64,000 bases of DNA from Hamadaea tsunoensis DSM 44101 (GCF_000428945.1 NZ_AUAX01000004.1:372001-436000), one strand, 5' to 3'; counted from the stretch's first letter, positions 15,614 to 24,311 are shown. Numbers and translations: made by a program. Notes: a model not told the origin generated them from the letters alone.

Positions 15614-16165
15614 CTACGGGCGGGTCGCCAGGCCGTCAAAGATGATCTTCAGGGATCGGTCGCGTACCTCCGGCCCGACCCCCGCGTACGCCGCCCGCGA
15701 CGCGCCGATCAGCAACGCGTACACCTCAGGCAGGTCGACGTCGGTGCGCACGGCGCCGGCGGCCTGGGCCTGGGCGAGCAGGACGCCGACGGTGTCGTGC
15801 AGTTCCCGCGACGCGACCGCGGCCGGACCGTCCAACGCGCCGCCGGCCTCCGCCAGGGCCTCCGCGATGGCGATCTTGCTGGCCGAGTCCGCCACCATGT
15901 ACGCGAAGAAGTCGAAGAAGGCCCGCCCCGGATCCTGCGCGCCCGCCTCGGCCTTGGCCCGCCCGGCGAGCCGCGTGAACCGCTCGGTGAGCACGGCCTC
16001 CAGCAGCGCGGCCTTGGTGGGGTAGTGGCGGAAGACCGTCGCGATGCCGACCCCGGCGCGCCGGGCGACCTCCTCGGTGGAGGCGCCCTCGCCGCCCGCG
16101 CCGAACACCTCTTCGGCCACCACCAGGATCTTCGCCCGGTTGGCCTGTGCGTCGCTTCTGCTCAC
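15614..16165 (-). CDS. TetR family regulator
   Basis: The 183-residue protein starts at GTG 16165. The N-terminal helix-turn-helix is clear (STEEVARRAGVGIATVFRHY, then PTKAALLEAVL), followed by an all-helical ligand domain (FFDFFAYMVADSASKIAIAE). The intergenic region towards the divergent SnoaL-like gene carries two GGAGTNNNNACTCC palindromes, the likely binding sites, so it probably represses that gene and possibly itself. The inducer is unknown. Confidence 0.9.
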   Translation of the reverse strand: MSRSDAQANRAKILVVAEEVFGAGGEGASTEEVARRAGVGIATVFRHYPTKAALLEAVLTERFTRLAGRAKAEAGAQDPGRAFFDFFAYMVADSASKIAIAEALAEAGGALDGPAAVASRELHDTVGVLLAQAQAAGAVRTDVDLPEVYALLIGASRAAYAGVGPEVRDRSLKIIFDGLATRP

Positions 16166-16174
16166 CGGCCCATC

Positions 16175-16220
16175 TTGACATACGGAGTCGGTACTCCGTA
16201 TTTTCGGAGTGACCACTCCG
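16175..16220 (+). promoter_or_regulatory. Promoter with two TetR-type operators
   Basis: TTGACA (16175-16180) and TATTTT (16199-16204) are 18 bases apart and read towards the SnoaL-like gene. The palindrome TACGGAGTCGGTACTCCGTA fills 16181-16200, and a second, CGGAGTGACCACTCCG, fills 16205-16220. Both share GGAGTNNNNACTCC, with centres 22 bp apart, two helical turns. Bound regulator would block the promoter spacer. Confidence 0.85.
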
Positions 16221-16267
16221 TTTCGAGTTCCGGGCCGGAGTTTCGGGTCAAGTTCAGGAGGAACACC

Positions 16268-16669
16268 ATGGAACCCCGCGACGTATTCCTCGCACTGCTG
16301 CACGGCGTCTGCGACCAGCGCTACGACGACCTGCCCGCCCTGTACGCCGAGCACACCGACGTCAGCCACCCGTTCGACCCCGACCGGGCACCCGCCCTGA
16401 CCACCCGCGCCGAACTGGCCGCCCATTTCGGTCGAGCCCGCGGATACGTGGCACCGAAAGTGAAATTCGAGCCGGTGGACATCGTCGTCCACGAGACCGC
16501 CGACCCGGAGGTGATCGTCGGCGAGTTCACGTACGCCGGAACCGTCCTCGCCACCGGAGAACCGATGCGCGTACCCGGCATCTTCGTCCTGCGCGTACGC
16601 GACGGGGAGATCGTCGAATCCCGGGACTATGTTGACCATGCAGCGATGCGCCGGGCGCTGGCAGCCTGA
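16268..16669 (+). CDS. SnoaL-like/NTF2-fold protein
   Basis: The 133-residue protein starts at ATG 16268, six bases after AGGAGG. The family pattern is an N-terminal helix (DVFLALLHGVCDQRYDDLPA), then AEHTDVSHPFDP, then a sheet with EVIVGEFTYAGTVLATGEP and VPGIFVLRVRDGEIVESRDY. Such proteins are small hydrolases, isomerases or ligand-binding proteins. It is the probable main target of the divergent TetR regulator, so it may act on that regulator's inducer. Confidence 0.85.
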   Translation: MEPRDVFLALLHGVCDQRYDDLPALYAEHTDVSHPFDPDRAPALTTRAELAAHFGRARGYVAPKVKFEPVDIVVHETADPEVIVGEFTYAGTVLATGEPMRVPGIFVLRVRDGEIVESRDYVDHAAMRRALAA

Positions 16670-16778
16670 CCAGCGCTTTCCCTCCCCGCCAGGACGGCAC
16701 CGTCCGTCTGAAGTGGGCATAAAGTCGCGTTCCGGGCGGTAGCGTCGACAGGGACGCCGTCTGACGGGAGAACCACGC

Positions 16779-17018
16779 ATGGCGCAAGATCGCGTACCGG
16801 TGGGGGAGGCGCTCACCGGACTCAGCCTGCACCCGCTGCCCGACGGCTGGACCGCGCTCACCTGCATCGTCCTCGTCAAATGCCTCGACGACCAAGGGCA
16901 CCCCAGCTGGGCGTTCCGCACCGCCGGCGGCATGAACGACGAAGAACTGCTCGGCGCGCTCACCGTACGCACGGACATCCTGCGCCGGCGCCTCCTGCAG
17001 GACTACGGATCTCCCTGA
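16779..17018 (+). CDS. Small conserved hypothetical protein
   Basis: The 79-residue protein starts at ATG 16779 after ACGGGAG. It contains LSLHPLPDGWTALTCIVLVK and a short acidic helix MNDEELLGALTVRTDILRRR. This resembles small actinobacterial proteins without assigned function; no membrane segment, signal or Cys motif is present. The next gene starts 20 bases after its stop, so the two are probably co-transcribed. Confidence 0.6.
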   Translation: MAQDRVPVGEALTGLSLHPLPDGWTALTCIVLVKCLDDQGHPSWAFRTAGGMNDEELLGALTVRTDILRRRLLQDYGSP

Positions 17019-17038
17019 ACCGGCTTATCGTCGAACGC

Positions 17039-17494
17039 ATGCGCATCCGGATCGAAGGACACGACCTGCCCGGCCTGAACTGCGGCCCCGGCACGAACAA
17101 CTTCCCCGGCTACGACAACATCCACGTCGGAGTCCAGCGCAAGGACAAACCCGGCGACCTCCTCGACCCGCAGCCGGGCGACGCCGGCCACGTGACCTGG
17201 GACCTCGACACCACCGCGGCGACCATGCTCGACGGGCGGCTCGACGTTCGCGGTCCCTACATCTCCGGAGCACCCGGCGGCCGGTTCATCTACCTGTCCT
17301 GGGGATCCCTGGACAGTGCGGGCGGGTTCGGGATGTTCCGACGCGCCAAGCTCCAGCTCGACGCAGTCGATCCCGACACCGCCCGCACCGCCCTCGACAC
17401 CGGCCTGCTCACCGGCACACTGGGACTCACCGACCGGCACGGACATCCGCTCTGCGCATCAGTCCGGCCACCGGTCATCACCTGGACGGCCTGA
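17039..17494 (+). CDS. DUF5990 family protein
   Basis: The 151-residue protein starts at ATG 17039; the frame remains open upstream into the previous gene. It matches, from memory, the DUF5990 pattern: MRIRIEGHDLPGLNCGPG, then NIHVGVQRKDKPGDLLD, then GRFIYLSWGSLD, and the end DRHGHPLCASVRPP. The family has no assigned function and looks like a compact beta-rich protein. The stop lies four bases from that of the convergent epimerase gene. Confidence 0.75.
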   Translation: MRIRIEGHDLPGLNCGPGTNNFPGYDNIHVGVQRKDKPGDLLDPQPGDAGHVTWDLDTTAATMLDGRLDVRGPYISGAPGGRFIYLSWGSLDSAGGFGMFRRAKLQLDAVDPDTARTALDTGLLTGTLGLTDRHGHPLCASVRPPVITWTA

Positions 17495-17498
17495 CCCC

Positions 17499-18464
17499 CT
17501 ACAGTCCCGCGAGAATCTGCCGCTCCCGCTCGCGGCTCAGGCGGGCGGTCAGCGTCGCCGGATCCAGCGCGGCGAGCGTCTCGCGTACCGTCTGCGCCAG
17601 CGGGCGCGGCGCCAATCCCGCCGCCTCCGCGGCCGCCGGGCTCGCGGTGTCCACCGCCGCCTCATCCGGATCCGTCGTCCACAGCGGCAGATCGTCCCCG
17701 GTCACACCCAACTCCTTCAGGTACGCGCTGGGCACCCATCGCAACGACGTCCCCGCCGGACCGACGGCCGCCACGATCGCGTCCAGCATCGCCCCGAACG
17801 TGAACGGCGGCGCCGGACTGACCGCGTGGAACGTCCCGCCGTCCACCCGACCCAACAGTCCGACGGTGAACGTGCCGAGGTCGCGTACGTCGATCAGCTG
17901 CATCGGCGTGTCCGGATCACCGGGTGCCAGCACCTCACCGCCGTCGGCGATCCGGCGTACCCAGTAGTCGAACCGGGCCAGCCGGTCGCGCGGTCCCACC
18001 ACGTACGTCGGCCGCACCACCAGCGTCGACGGCCCGAACAACCGGTACGCCGCGCGCTCGCACGCGACCTTCAGCGGCCCGTACGTCACATCGGTCACCT
18101 CGTCCGGCACGGGCTCCGGCACCGCCAGGACCGGCGACGACTCGTCGAACCCGGGCGCGGCCGGCGGCGCGTACACCGACGTCGACGAGACGAACACGTA
18201 CCGCGGCGACCCGTCCAGCGCCGCCGCCAACCGCTCCACCTGCACCGGCCGGTACGCGCACACGTCGATCACGGCATCGAACACCCGCCCCGACAGCACG
18301 CCGAGGTCCCCGTCCCGGTCGGCGAGGATGTGCTCCGCTTCCGGGAACTCCTGCGCCCCTGAGCTGCCCCTGTGCAGGAGCGCCACGTCGTGCCCGGCCG
18401 CCAGGGCGGCGTGGGTGATGTGCCAGCCGACGAAGCGCGTACCACCGATCATCAGAATCCGCAT
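17499..18464 (-). CDS. NAD-dependent epimerase/dehydratase (extended SDR)
   Basis: The 321-residue protein has the N-terminal cofactor motif MIGGTRFVGWH (Gly-rich GGTRFVG, about residues 7-14), FVSSTSVYAPP as the Ser strand, and YGPLKVACE holding the catalytic Tyr/Lys pair (about residues 147-151). The domain ends in a region like other actinobacterial reductase/epimerase genes. It probably acts on a nucleotide-sugar or small ketone; the substrate is not evident. It stands alone. Confidence 0.85.
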   Translation of the reverse strand: MRILMIGGTRFVGWHITHAALAAGHDVALLHRGSSGAQEFPEAEHILADRDGDLGVLSGRVFDAVIDVCAYRPVQVERLAAALDGSPRYVFVSSTSVYAPPAAPGFDESSPVLAVPEPVPDEVTDVTYGPLKVACERAAYRLFGPSTLVVRPTYVVGPRDRLARFDYWVRRIADGGEVLAPGDPDTPMQLIDVRDLGTFTVGLLGRVDGGTFHAVSPAPPFTFGAMLDAIVAAVGPAGTSLRWVPSAYLKELGVTGDDLPLWTTDPDEAAVDTASPAAAEAAGLAPRPLAQTVRETLAALDPATLTARLSRERERQILAGL

Positions 18465-18914
18465 GGGAGCACATTATTGGATGATCTTGGTACGCGCTGG
18501 GGTAGCGGGGTAGTAGCCGCCGGTACGCCGCCCGCCGCGCTCATTTCGCGCTCCCGCGTCCGGCTCGCCGCGCGTTCCCGCCTTCATCGCGTCTCGGCAT
18601 TAATTACTGGATTACCGATATTTGTAATTAGTTAATACCTGAACGGGCCGGAAACGTAGAGCCACTCTCATATTCTGCGTACATCATAATGACCGTTATG
18701 GTGCGCCCAGAAAATCAGCTGGAACCGGCGCCGTGAATTACCGAATACGGGCCCGGGAAGCCCGGCAGGACCACGCCCGGGGGACCCGAGAACCACCCCG
18801 CCGTCCGGCCGGACGGCTCCAGGCGCCTCTCCTGCCCTGCCGCATAGCCTCTGAACAGGCAAAACGCCCTGAGAAGCCGCGTGCGCCGCCGCGCTCCCGA
18901 CCCGAGGGAAAACC
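18465..18914. other. Gene-free gap with an AT-rich core
   Basis: About 450 bases without a convincing gene. 18596-18740 is unusually AT-rich for this genome (runs such as ATTAATTACTGGATTACCGA and TTTGTAATTAGTTAATACC), which could hold a promoter or be bound by a silencer such as Lsr2. 18741-18846 is GC-rich with short open frames on both strands, neither plausible. A 28-bp repeat lies at 18847-18874. Confidence 0.6.
18847..18874. repeat. 28-bp motif, first copy
   Basis: Begins GCCTCTGA and ends AAACGCCCTGAGA. It aligns without gaps to 19524-19551, matching at 23 of 28 positions by my count. The two copies lie in the intergenic regions on both sides of the HAD-like gene, in the same orientation. 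Origin unknown. Confidence 0.6.
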
Positions 18915-19448
18915 CTAGGACCGATCCCAGGATCGCGAGATGATCCACTCCCGGCGAGGCGCCCGGGCGAACCACTCGATGCGGTCGACGTCGCCCGGCC
19001 GCAGTCCCCGTCGTGGATGCGGCCGGATGAGCAGCCCCATGCCCCGCTCGGTGAGCTCGCGGCGGACCGGCGCCTCGTCGGGGATCGCCGTGTCGTCCGT
19101 CCATACGAGCCGTCGGCCGGACGCGCGTACGCGGCGCGCCGCAGCGAGCTTCGCCGAGTCCGAGTCGCCGGCGAGCGCTTCCGCGTCCAGGGCGATGCCG
19201 AGCGGGGGCAGGCCGAAGAGTTGTTCGAGGGCGCCGGCGTCCGGGCACCAGGTCGTGCACCAGGCGACGTCGACGATGCCGGTCTCGTGGAGACGTCGGA
19301 TGCGGGCGATCAGTCGCGGCGCCCAGCGCAGTGGATAGTCCTCGCCGTCGGAGTGGACGGTGCCGCGGGACAGGTCGGGTCCCCAGACCGGCCGGCGGGT
19401 GTTGATCACGCCGTCGACGTCGAGGAGCCAGACAGGTGGGCGCGGCAT
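18915..19448 (-). CDS. HAD-like hydrolase-fold protein
   Basis: The 177-residue protein opens with WLLDVDGVIN, the HAD nucleophile motif DxDG (Asp about residues 10 and 12). It continues with VDVAWCTTWCPDAGALEQLF, similar to the HAD domains in Swiss-army-knife RNA-repair proteins and their stand-alone relatives. A later LVWTDDTAIPDE supplies the acidic motif that coordinates Mg. It could be a phosphatase; the substrate is not deducible. It sits alone between two copies of a 28-bp repeat. Confidence 0.7.
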   Translation of the reverse strand: MPRPPVWLLDVDGVINTRRPVWGPDLSRGTVHSDGEDYPLRWAPRLIARIRRLHETGIVDVAWCTTWCPDAGALEQLFGLPPLGIALDAEALAGDSDSAKLAAARRVRASGRRLVWTDDTAIPDEAPVRRELTERGMGLLIRPHPRRGLRPGDVDRIEWFARAPRREWIISRSWDRS

Positions 19449-19523
19449 TCCGCCATCATGGCCGATCGGGGCCGTCCGGACCGCCGGTGAGGGCGTCCCG
19501 AACGTCAGACCAGCTCAAAAAGG

Positions 19524-19551
19524 GCCTCTGACCTGCATAAACGCCCTGAGA
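19524..19551. repeat. 28-bp motif, second copy
   Basis: GCCTCTGACC then GCATAAACGCCCTGAGA, the partner of 18847-18874. It lies between the starts of the HAD-like gene and the end of the acyltransferase gene. Confidence 0.6.
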
Positions 19552-19597
19552 TGGACGGAGAGCGCCGAACGGGCCTGACCGAGGGGTAACACCAGGG

Positions 19598-20953
19598 TCA
19601 AACCGGCATTTTGCTGTCTTCCGGGGCGGATCGGACGGCCGGTTGGCTGATGATCGTCACCTTCGGCGTACGCGGGAGGCCCCGGTCGGGTCCGAAGCGC
19701 TGTTCGAACCACCGGGTGAGGCGTACGCCGAGTCGTTGGCCGGGCAGCTCGACGAACCGGTACGACAGGTCGGCCAGCAGCAGGGTCGCGGCGGCGAGGC
19801 CGAGGACGGCCAGGACGGAGCGCGGGCCGGGTCCCCAGCCGAGGATGGTCGCGTCGAACGGCTGGAGGACCACGATGTGCAGCAGGTAGACCGAGTAGCT
19901 GATCCGGCCGAGCCAGCGCAGTACGCGGGTCGGCTGCCGGTGGCGTAGCAGGAAGCCGACCGCGAACGTGGCTGCGGCGAGCCAGAAGGTGGCGACCTGG
20001 ATCTGCCAGTCCTTCGGGAAGTCCGGCCGCCACCGGTCGACGGTCCCGGCGATGGCCAGCGCGAAGAGTGCGATCGCGGCCGTCCGCCGGGAGATCTTCC
20101 CGTGGTGGGCGTGGTAGACGACCATGCCGCCGAACATGATCGATAACCAGAGGAGGAAGTTGGAGGTCGGCAGGTAGCTGATGATCGGCAGGGCCAGCGC
20201 GCCGAGGCCGAGGATGCCCGCGGGCAGGGCGAGCGTACGCCGGCCGGTGAGGAAGGCGGCCAGGACGGCGGCGAGCAGTGTGGCGACCACGAGGACGATG
20301 TCGCGGCGCAGGGCGGGGTCGTGGGTCAGGTAGTGCGCCGGGAGGGTCCAGCCGGCGGCGAGCGCGAGGCCGCACAGGGTGACGAGCCAGGTGGGGCTGA
20401 ACCGGAGCAGTCCGGTGGCGGCCAGTCCGGAGCAGATCAGGTAGAACATCATCTCCATGGACAGGGTCCACAGCACGACGGTGTAGCCGCGTACGTTGAG
20501 GGTTTCCTGGAGCATGGTCAGGTGGGCGACGGCGGAGGTGGCCGCGTGGTCGGTCGCGTACGCCGGCAGGTGTGACTGGGTCGCGAGGGTGACGGCGGCC
20601 CAGAGGAGGATGCTGAGGGCCCAGGCCGGGTAGAGCCGGAAGACGCGGCCGATCCAGAAGCCGCGCAGGCTTTCCTTGCGTTCGAGCGACATGGGGATGA
20701 CGTAGCCGCTGACGAAGAAGAACACGAGGACGCCGTAGAGCCCGATGTGCAGGTGGGACAGGGCGGGGTCGAGGACGGCGCCGAAGGCGCGCGGTTCGTA
20801 GTGGGAGAACAGGACGACGACGGCGGCGAATCCGCGTAAGGCGTCGAGCCAGCCGAGGCGGGACTGGGTGCGGGCCGGCTCGGTGGGCTGGGAGGCGGTC
20901 TTCAGCGGGCTTTGACCGGCACTGGTGGTGTCGGTCGCGGACGGGTGAGGCAT
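19598..20953 (-). CDS. Acyltransferase 3 family membrane enzyme (OafA/YrhL-like)
   Basis: The 451-residue protein starts at ATG 20953. After about 35 polar residues come the family signature LGWLDALRGFAAVVVLFSHY (Arg and His used in acyl transfer), LVFFFVSGYVIPMSLERK and about ten membrane helices. SYSVYLLHIVVLQPFD, near the C-terminus, is typical of the family. Members O-acylate cell-wall sugars, lipids or secondary metabolites; no neighbour reveals the acceptor. The divergent NUDIX-ureohydrolase gene lies 120 bases away. Confidence 0.9.
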   Translation of the reverse strand: MPHPSATDTTSAGQSPLKTASQPTEPARTQSRLGWLDALRGFAAVVVLFSHYEPRAFGAVLDPALSHLHIGLYGVLVFFFVSGYVIPMSLERKESLRGFWIGRVFRLYPAWALSILLWAAVTLATQSHLPAYATDHAATSAVAHLTMLQETLNVRGYTVVLWTLSMEMMFYLICSGLAATGLLRFSPTWLVTLCGLALAAGWTLPAHYLTHDPALRRDIVLVVATLLAAVLAAFLTGRRTLALPAGILGLGALALPIISYLPTSNFLLWLSIMFGGMVVYHAHHGKISRRTAAIALFALAIAGTVDRWRPDFPKDWQIQVATFWLAAATFAVGFLLRHRQPTRVLRWLGRISYSVYLLHIVVLQPFDATILGWGPGPRSVLAVLGLAAATLLLADLSYRFVELPGQRLGVRLTRWFEQRFGPDRGLPRTPKVTIISQPAVRSAPEDSKMPV

Positions 20954-21072
20954 CGCACATCCAGATCTCAGCTACGGCACACGAAATCCGCACACTACTG
21001 GACGCTTCGGGGTGTTTCCAGCGGGGCCGCTGTTTCGGCACGCCGAGGTGACGGCCGGTAGGGTCGGCGGGT

Positions 21073-22188
21073 GTGACGGTTCGTCTGGCGTTGGTGATTC
21101 TGGTGGATGCCGCTGGTCGCGTACTCGTGCAGTTGCGGGCGCCCGATGCGCGGGTGGCGCCGGGCCTGTGGTGTCTGCCGGGTGGGCATGTCGAGGCGGG
21201 TGAGACGCCGCTGGTGGCGGCGCGGCGGGAGCTGGCCGAGGAGACGGGCCTGGAACCTGAGGGCGACTTGCGTTTTGTGGATCATCATGTGTCGTCCGGT
21301 GTGGAGCGTTTCGTGTTCTGGGGCCGGACGTCGGCGGACGAGTCGCGGCTGGTGCCGGGTGAGGGTGCGGCGCTGGAGTTCGCGGCGTTGGAGGCGTCCA
21401 CGTGGGACGGCCGGCCGTTCGTTCCGCAGGACGCGGACATCCTAGGAAGATTTCGTCCGGTGGAGCCGGCGGTGGTCGAGGTGCCGCAGTGGCAGGGTTC
21501 CGGTGCCCGCGAGCCGCGGCGCCTGGCGACCGGCGCGCGGCTCATGGCGCGGATGCTCACCGAACTCCCCCGCACCGTCGAGGTGACGGATCTGCCCGGT
21601 ACGGCCCGCGCGGTACGCGCGCAGCTGCCGGGCGGGTACGCGGTCACGATCGGCGGGGACTGTTCGGTGGACCTCTCCCCCGTGGCCGCGGCGCGGGAGC
21701 GGTTCGGTGAGGATCTGGCGGTCGTGTGGTTCGACGCGCACGGGGATCTGAACACTCCGGAGTCCTCCCCGTCGGGCGCGTTCCACGGGATGGTGCTGCG
21801 GGCGCTGCTCGGTGAGGGGCCGGCGGGGCTGGTCGCGGGTACGCCGCTGACCCCGGATCAGATCACCCTCGTGGGTACGCGGTCGCTGGATCCCGAGGAG
21901 GAGCGGTTCATCCGCCGGCGCGGTATCCGGGTGCTGGGTCCGGGTGAGCCGGTGACCGTGGACCGGCCGGCCGTGTACGCGCACGTCGACCTGGACGTTC
22001 TGGATCCGTCGGCGTTCCCGCACGTCGGTTTTCCGGAGCCGGGCGGGCTGTCGGTCGCCCAGCTGACCGGGGCGCTGCGCGGGTTGCGGGAGCGCTCGGG
22101 GCTGGTGGGGGCGGCGGTCACGGAGTTCATGCCGGACTCCCCCGAGGTCGACCTTTCGGTGGTCCGGGCGGTTCTCGACGCGCTGTGA
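21073..22188 (+). CDS. Fusion of a NUDIX hydrolase with an arginase/agmatinase-like domain
   Basis: One 371-residue frame from GTG 21073 holds two enzymes. Residues 1-130 are a NUDIX hydrolase with box [10 protein letters not shown] then RRELAEETG (about residues 37-60). After a short linker, residues 150-371 form a ureohydrolase: GGDCSVD (relatives have GGDHS), [20 protein letters not shown], and [13 protein letters not shown], which together supply most Mn ligands. The first His is replaced by Cys. The ureohydrolase would release urea from a guanidino compound or hydrolyse a related bond. I know of no standard pairing of these domains; no stop or frameshift separates them. Confidence 0.85.
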   Translation: MTVRLALVILVDAAGRVLVQLRAPDARVAPGLWCLPGGHVEAGETPLVAARRELAEETGLEPEGDLRFVDHHVSSGVERFVFWGRTSADESRLVPGEGAALEFAALEASTWDGRPFVPQDADILGRFRPVEPAVVEVPQWQGSGAREPRRLATGARLMARMLTELPRTVEVTDLPGTARAVRAQLPGGYAVTIGGDCSVDLSPVAAARERFGEDLAVVWFDAHGDLNTPESSPSGAFHGMVLRALLGEGPAGLVAGTPLTPDQITLVGTRSLDPEEERFIRRRGIRVLGPGEPVTVDRPAVYAHVDLDVLDPSAFPHVGFPEPGGLSVAQLTGALRGLRERSGLVGAAVTEFMPDSPEVDLSVVRAVLDAL

Positions 22189-22272
22189 CGGCCGGGGATG
22201 TCGAGAATCCGGTGCCGGCTCCGTCTCTGATGCGGGGACGCTCCCGTGGCGTCCGGCGAGGAGGGAGCCGAC

Positions 22273-22683
22273 ATGGCCAGGTATCTGCTGCTCAAGCATT
22301 ACCGGGGTGGTCCGGCGCCGGCCGGCGGCGACGTGCCGATCGACCAGTGGACGCCTGAGGAGGTCGACGCGCATGTGCGGTACATGCGGGACTTCGCCGC
22401 GCGGCTGACGGACACCGGCGAGTTCGTCGACAGCCAGGCGCTGCTGCCGGAGGGCACGTTCGTCCGGTCCGACGGCCCGGGCCGGCCGCCGGTCACCGAC
22501 GGTCCGTTCGCGGAGACGAAGGATCTGATCGCCGGGTGGATGGTGATCGACGTCGACAGCCGTGAGCGGGCGCTGGAGCTCGCGGGTGAGCTGTCGGCGG
22601 CGCCGGGTGCGGGCGGCGAGCCGGTACGCGAGTGGCTGGAGCTGCGCCCGTTCATGGCCTATCCCCCGGCTGTCACGGAATGA
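22273..22683 (+). CDS. YCII-related DGPF-domain protein
   Basis: The 136-residue protein starts at ATG 22273 after GAGGAGGGAG. It shows ARYLLLKHYRGG, then PEEVDAHVRYMRDFAARL and the diagnostic TDGPFAETKDLIAGWMVIDV. In actinobacteria DGPF proteins are encoded next to ECF42-type sigma factors, as here (17 bases upstream of the sigma gene). The domain has a ferredoxin-like fold. Its role relative to the sigma factor is unknown, but conservation of the pair suggests it acts with or is controlled by it. Confidence 0.9.
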   Translation: MARYLLLKHYRGGPAPAGGDVPIDQWTPEEVDAHVRYMRDFAARLTDTGEFVDSQALLPEGTFVRSDGPGRPPVTDGPFAETKDLIAGWMVIDVDSRERALELAGELSAAPGAGGEPVREWLELRPFMAYPPAVTE

Positions 22684-22699
22684 CGGCGGGAGGGCGGCG

Positions 22700-23845
22700 G
22701 TGGACGAGGTCGCTCTGCGGACGCTGACGCCGACGGTGATCGCGGTTCTGGTACGCCGGGGCGCGGATTTCGACACGGCCGAGGACGCCGTCCAGGAGGC
22801 CTTGATCGAGGCGGTACGCGTCTGGCCGCGGGGCCGGCCGCGTGATCCGCGGGGCTGGCTGATCACGGTGGCGTGGCGCAAGTTCCTGGACACCACGCGG
22901 GCGGAGGCGTCGCGGCGGCAGCGGGAGGACGCCGTCCTCGCCGAGCCGCCCGCGCTGCCGGGTCCGGCGGTCGACGACACGCTGCGGCTGTATTTCCTGT
23001 GCGCGCATCCGTCGCTGACCCCGGCGTCGGCGGTTGCGTTGACGTTGCGCGCGGTCGCCGGGTTGAGTACGCGTCAGATCGCGACGGCGTACCTGGTGCC
23101 GGAGGCGACGATGGCGCAGCGGATCAGCCGGGCGAAGCGGATGGTGTCGGGGGTCCGGTTCAACCGGCCCGGTGACGTGGCCACGGTGTTGCGGGTGCTC
23201 TATCTGGTGTTCAACGAGGGCTACTCCGGTGCGGTCGACCTCGCCGCCGAGGCGATCCGGCTGGCCCGGCAGGTGGCGGTCATGACCCGCGACGAGGAGG
23301 CGGCGGGTCTGCTGGCGCTGATGCTGTTGCACCATGCGCGGCGGGCGGCGCGTACGGGGGTGGACGGGAGCCTGGTGCCGCTGGCCGAGCAGGACCGGGG
23401 CCGGTGGGACACGCGGCTGATCGCGGAGGGCGTCGAGGTGCTGCAGGCGGCGCTGGCCCGCGACCGGCTGGGCGAGTTCCAGGCGCAGGCGGCGATCGCG
23501 GCGTTGCACGCGGACGCCCGGACGGCGCGGGAGACCGACTGGGTCCAGATCGTCGAGTGGTACGACGAGCTGGTGCGGTTGACCGGCAGTCCGGTGGCGC
23601 GGCTCAACCGGGCGGTCGCGGTCGGGGCGGCCGACGGTCCGCGGGCGGGTCTGGCGGCGCTGGCCGGGCTCGATCCGGCGTTGCCGCGCCATACCGCGGC
23701 GCTGGCGTACCTGCATGAGCAGGCGGGGGACGTGGCGGTGGCGGCGCGGCTGTACGCGCGGGCCGCCCGGGTCGCGTCCAACCTTCTCGAACGCGACCAT
23801 CTCACCCGGCAGGCCGCCCGTCTCAACGCTCGGCTGCGCGGGTGA
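22700..23845 (+). CDS. ECF42-type RNA polymerase sigma factor
   Basis: The 381-residue protein starts at GTG 22700 after GGCGGGAGGG. Region 2 (DTAEDAVQEALIEAVRVWP) and region 4 (LSTRQIATAYLVPEATMAQR, then ISRAKRMV) are clear. A C-terminal extension of about 200 residues (LRVLYLVFNEGYSG onward) has TPR-like helices. This long form with a DGPF partner and no anti-sigma gene defines ECF42. The extension is thought to control activity in that group. Target promoters are not identifiable here. Confidence 0.9.
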   Translation: MDEVALRTLTPTVIAVLVRRGADFDTAEDAVQEALIEAVRVWPRGRPRDPRGWLITVAWRKFLDTTRAEASRRQREDAVLAEPPALPGPAVDDTLRLYFLCAHPSLTPASAVALTLRAVAGLSTRQIATAYLVPEATMAQRISRAKRMVSGVRFNRPGDVATVLRVLYLVFNEGYSGAVDLAAEAIRLARQVAVMTRDEEAAGLLALMLLHHARRAARTGVDGSLVPLAEQDRGRWDTRLIAEGVEVLQAALARDRLGEFQAQAAIAALHADARTARETDWVQIVEWYDELVRLTGSPVARLNRAVAVGAADGPRAGLAALAGLDPALPRHTAALAYLHEQAGDVAVAARLYARAARVASNLLERDHLTRQAARLNARLRG

Positions 23846-23861
23846 GGTGATCGTGTCGGGT

Positions 23862-24278
23862 TCAGGCGGCCAGGAGCTGGTTGGCGCGTTCGGTGAGGGC
23901 GGTGAGGACCCGGGCGGTCGCGTCGAGGTCGTGCTCGTCGAGGTCGGCGAACAGGACGCGGGCGTTGGCGCCGATGGCCTCGCTGCGGTCGGCGTACCAG
24001 GTGCGGCCGTGGTCGGTCAGGCGGATCGTGTCCGGGGTGGTGTCGAGGTAGGCGCTGCTGGCGGCCAGGGACGCGTCGACGTCCGCGGCGGTGATCTTCA
24101 GGGCGTGGACGGCCAGGTCGGTGACGCGGGCCCGGTCGGTCTCTCCCCCGTTCAGCGCGGTCACGTTGATCAGGACCCACTCGTGGTAGCCGATGCCGGA
24201 GCCGGCCAGGGTGCGGTTGAGCAGGGCGCGGACGGCGTTCTCGGCTTCGCCGAGCATCCGGGGCGAGAAGGTGCTCAT
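23862..24278 (-). CDS. MarR-like winged-helix protein
   Basis: The 138-residue protein starts at ATG 24278 after AAGGGGAACACC. It has a MarR layout: GYHEWVLINVTALNGGETDR as the first DNA-binding helices, TDLAVHALKITAADVDASLA as the recognition part, then a wing (TIRLTDHGRTWYADRSEAIG) and a dimerisation tail. The recognition helix is less typical than in its divergent neighbour. Together they flank a region with repeated TAACGTTA-type sites. Confidence 0.7.
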   Translation of the reverse strand: MSTFSPRMLGEAENAVRALLNRTLAGSGIGYHEWVLINVTALNGGETDRARVTDLAVHALKITAADVDASLAASSAYLDTTPDTIRLTDHGRTWYADRSEAIGANARVLFADLDEHDLDATARVLTALTERANQLLAA

Positions 24279-24311
24279 GGTGTTCCCCTTCGTGAAGAAT
24301 CGTTTATGGCA

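Noticed and set aside
18668-18918. Small open frames in the 18.5-18.9 kb gap on both strands
   Set aside because: Neither has a ribosome site or plausible composition; both overlap the same GC-rich DNA.
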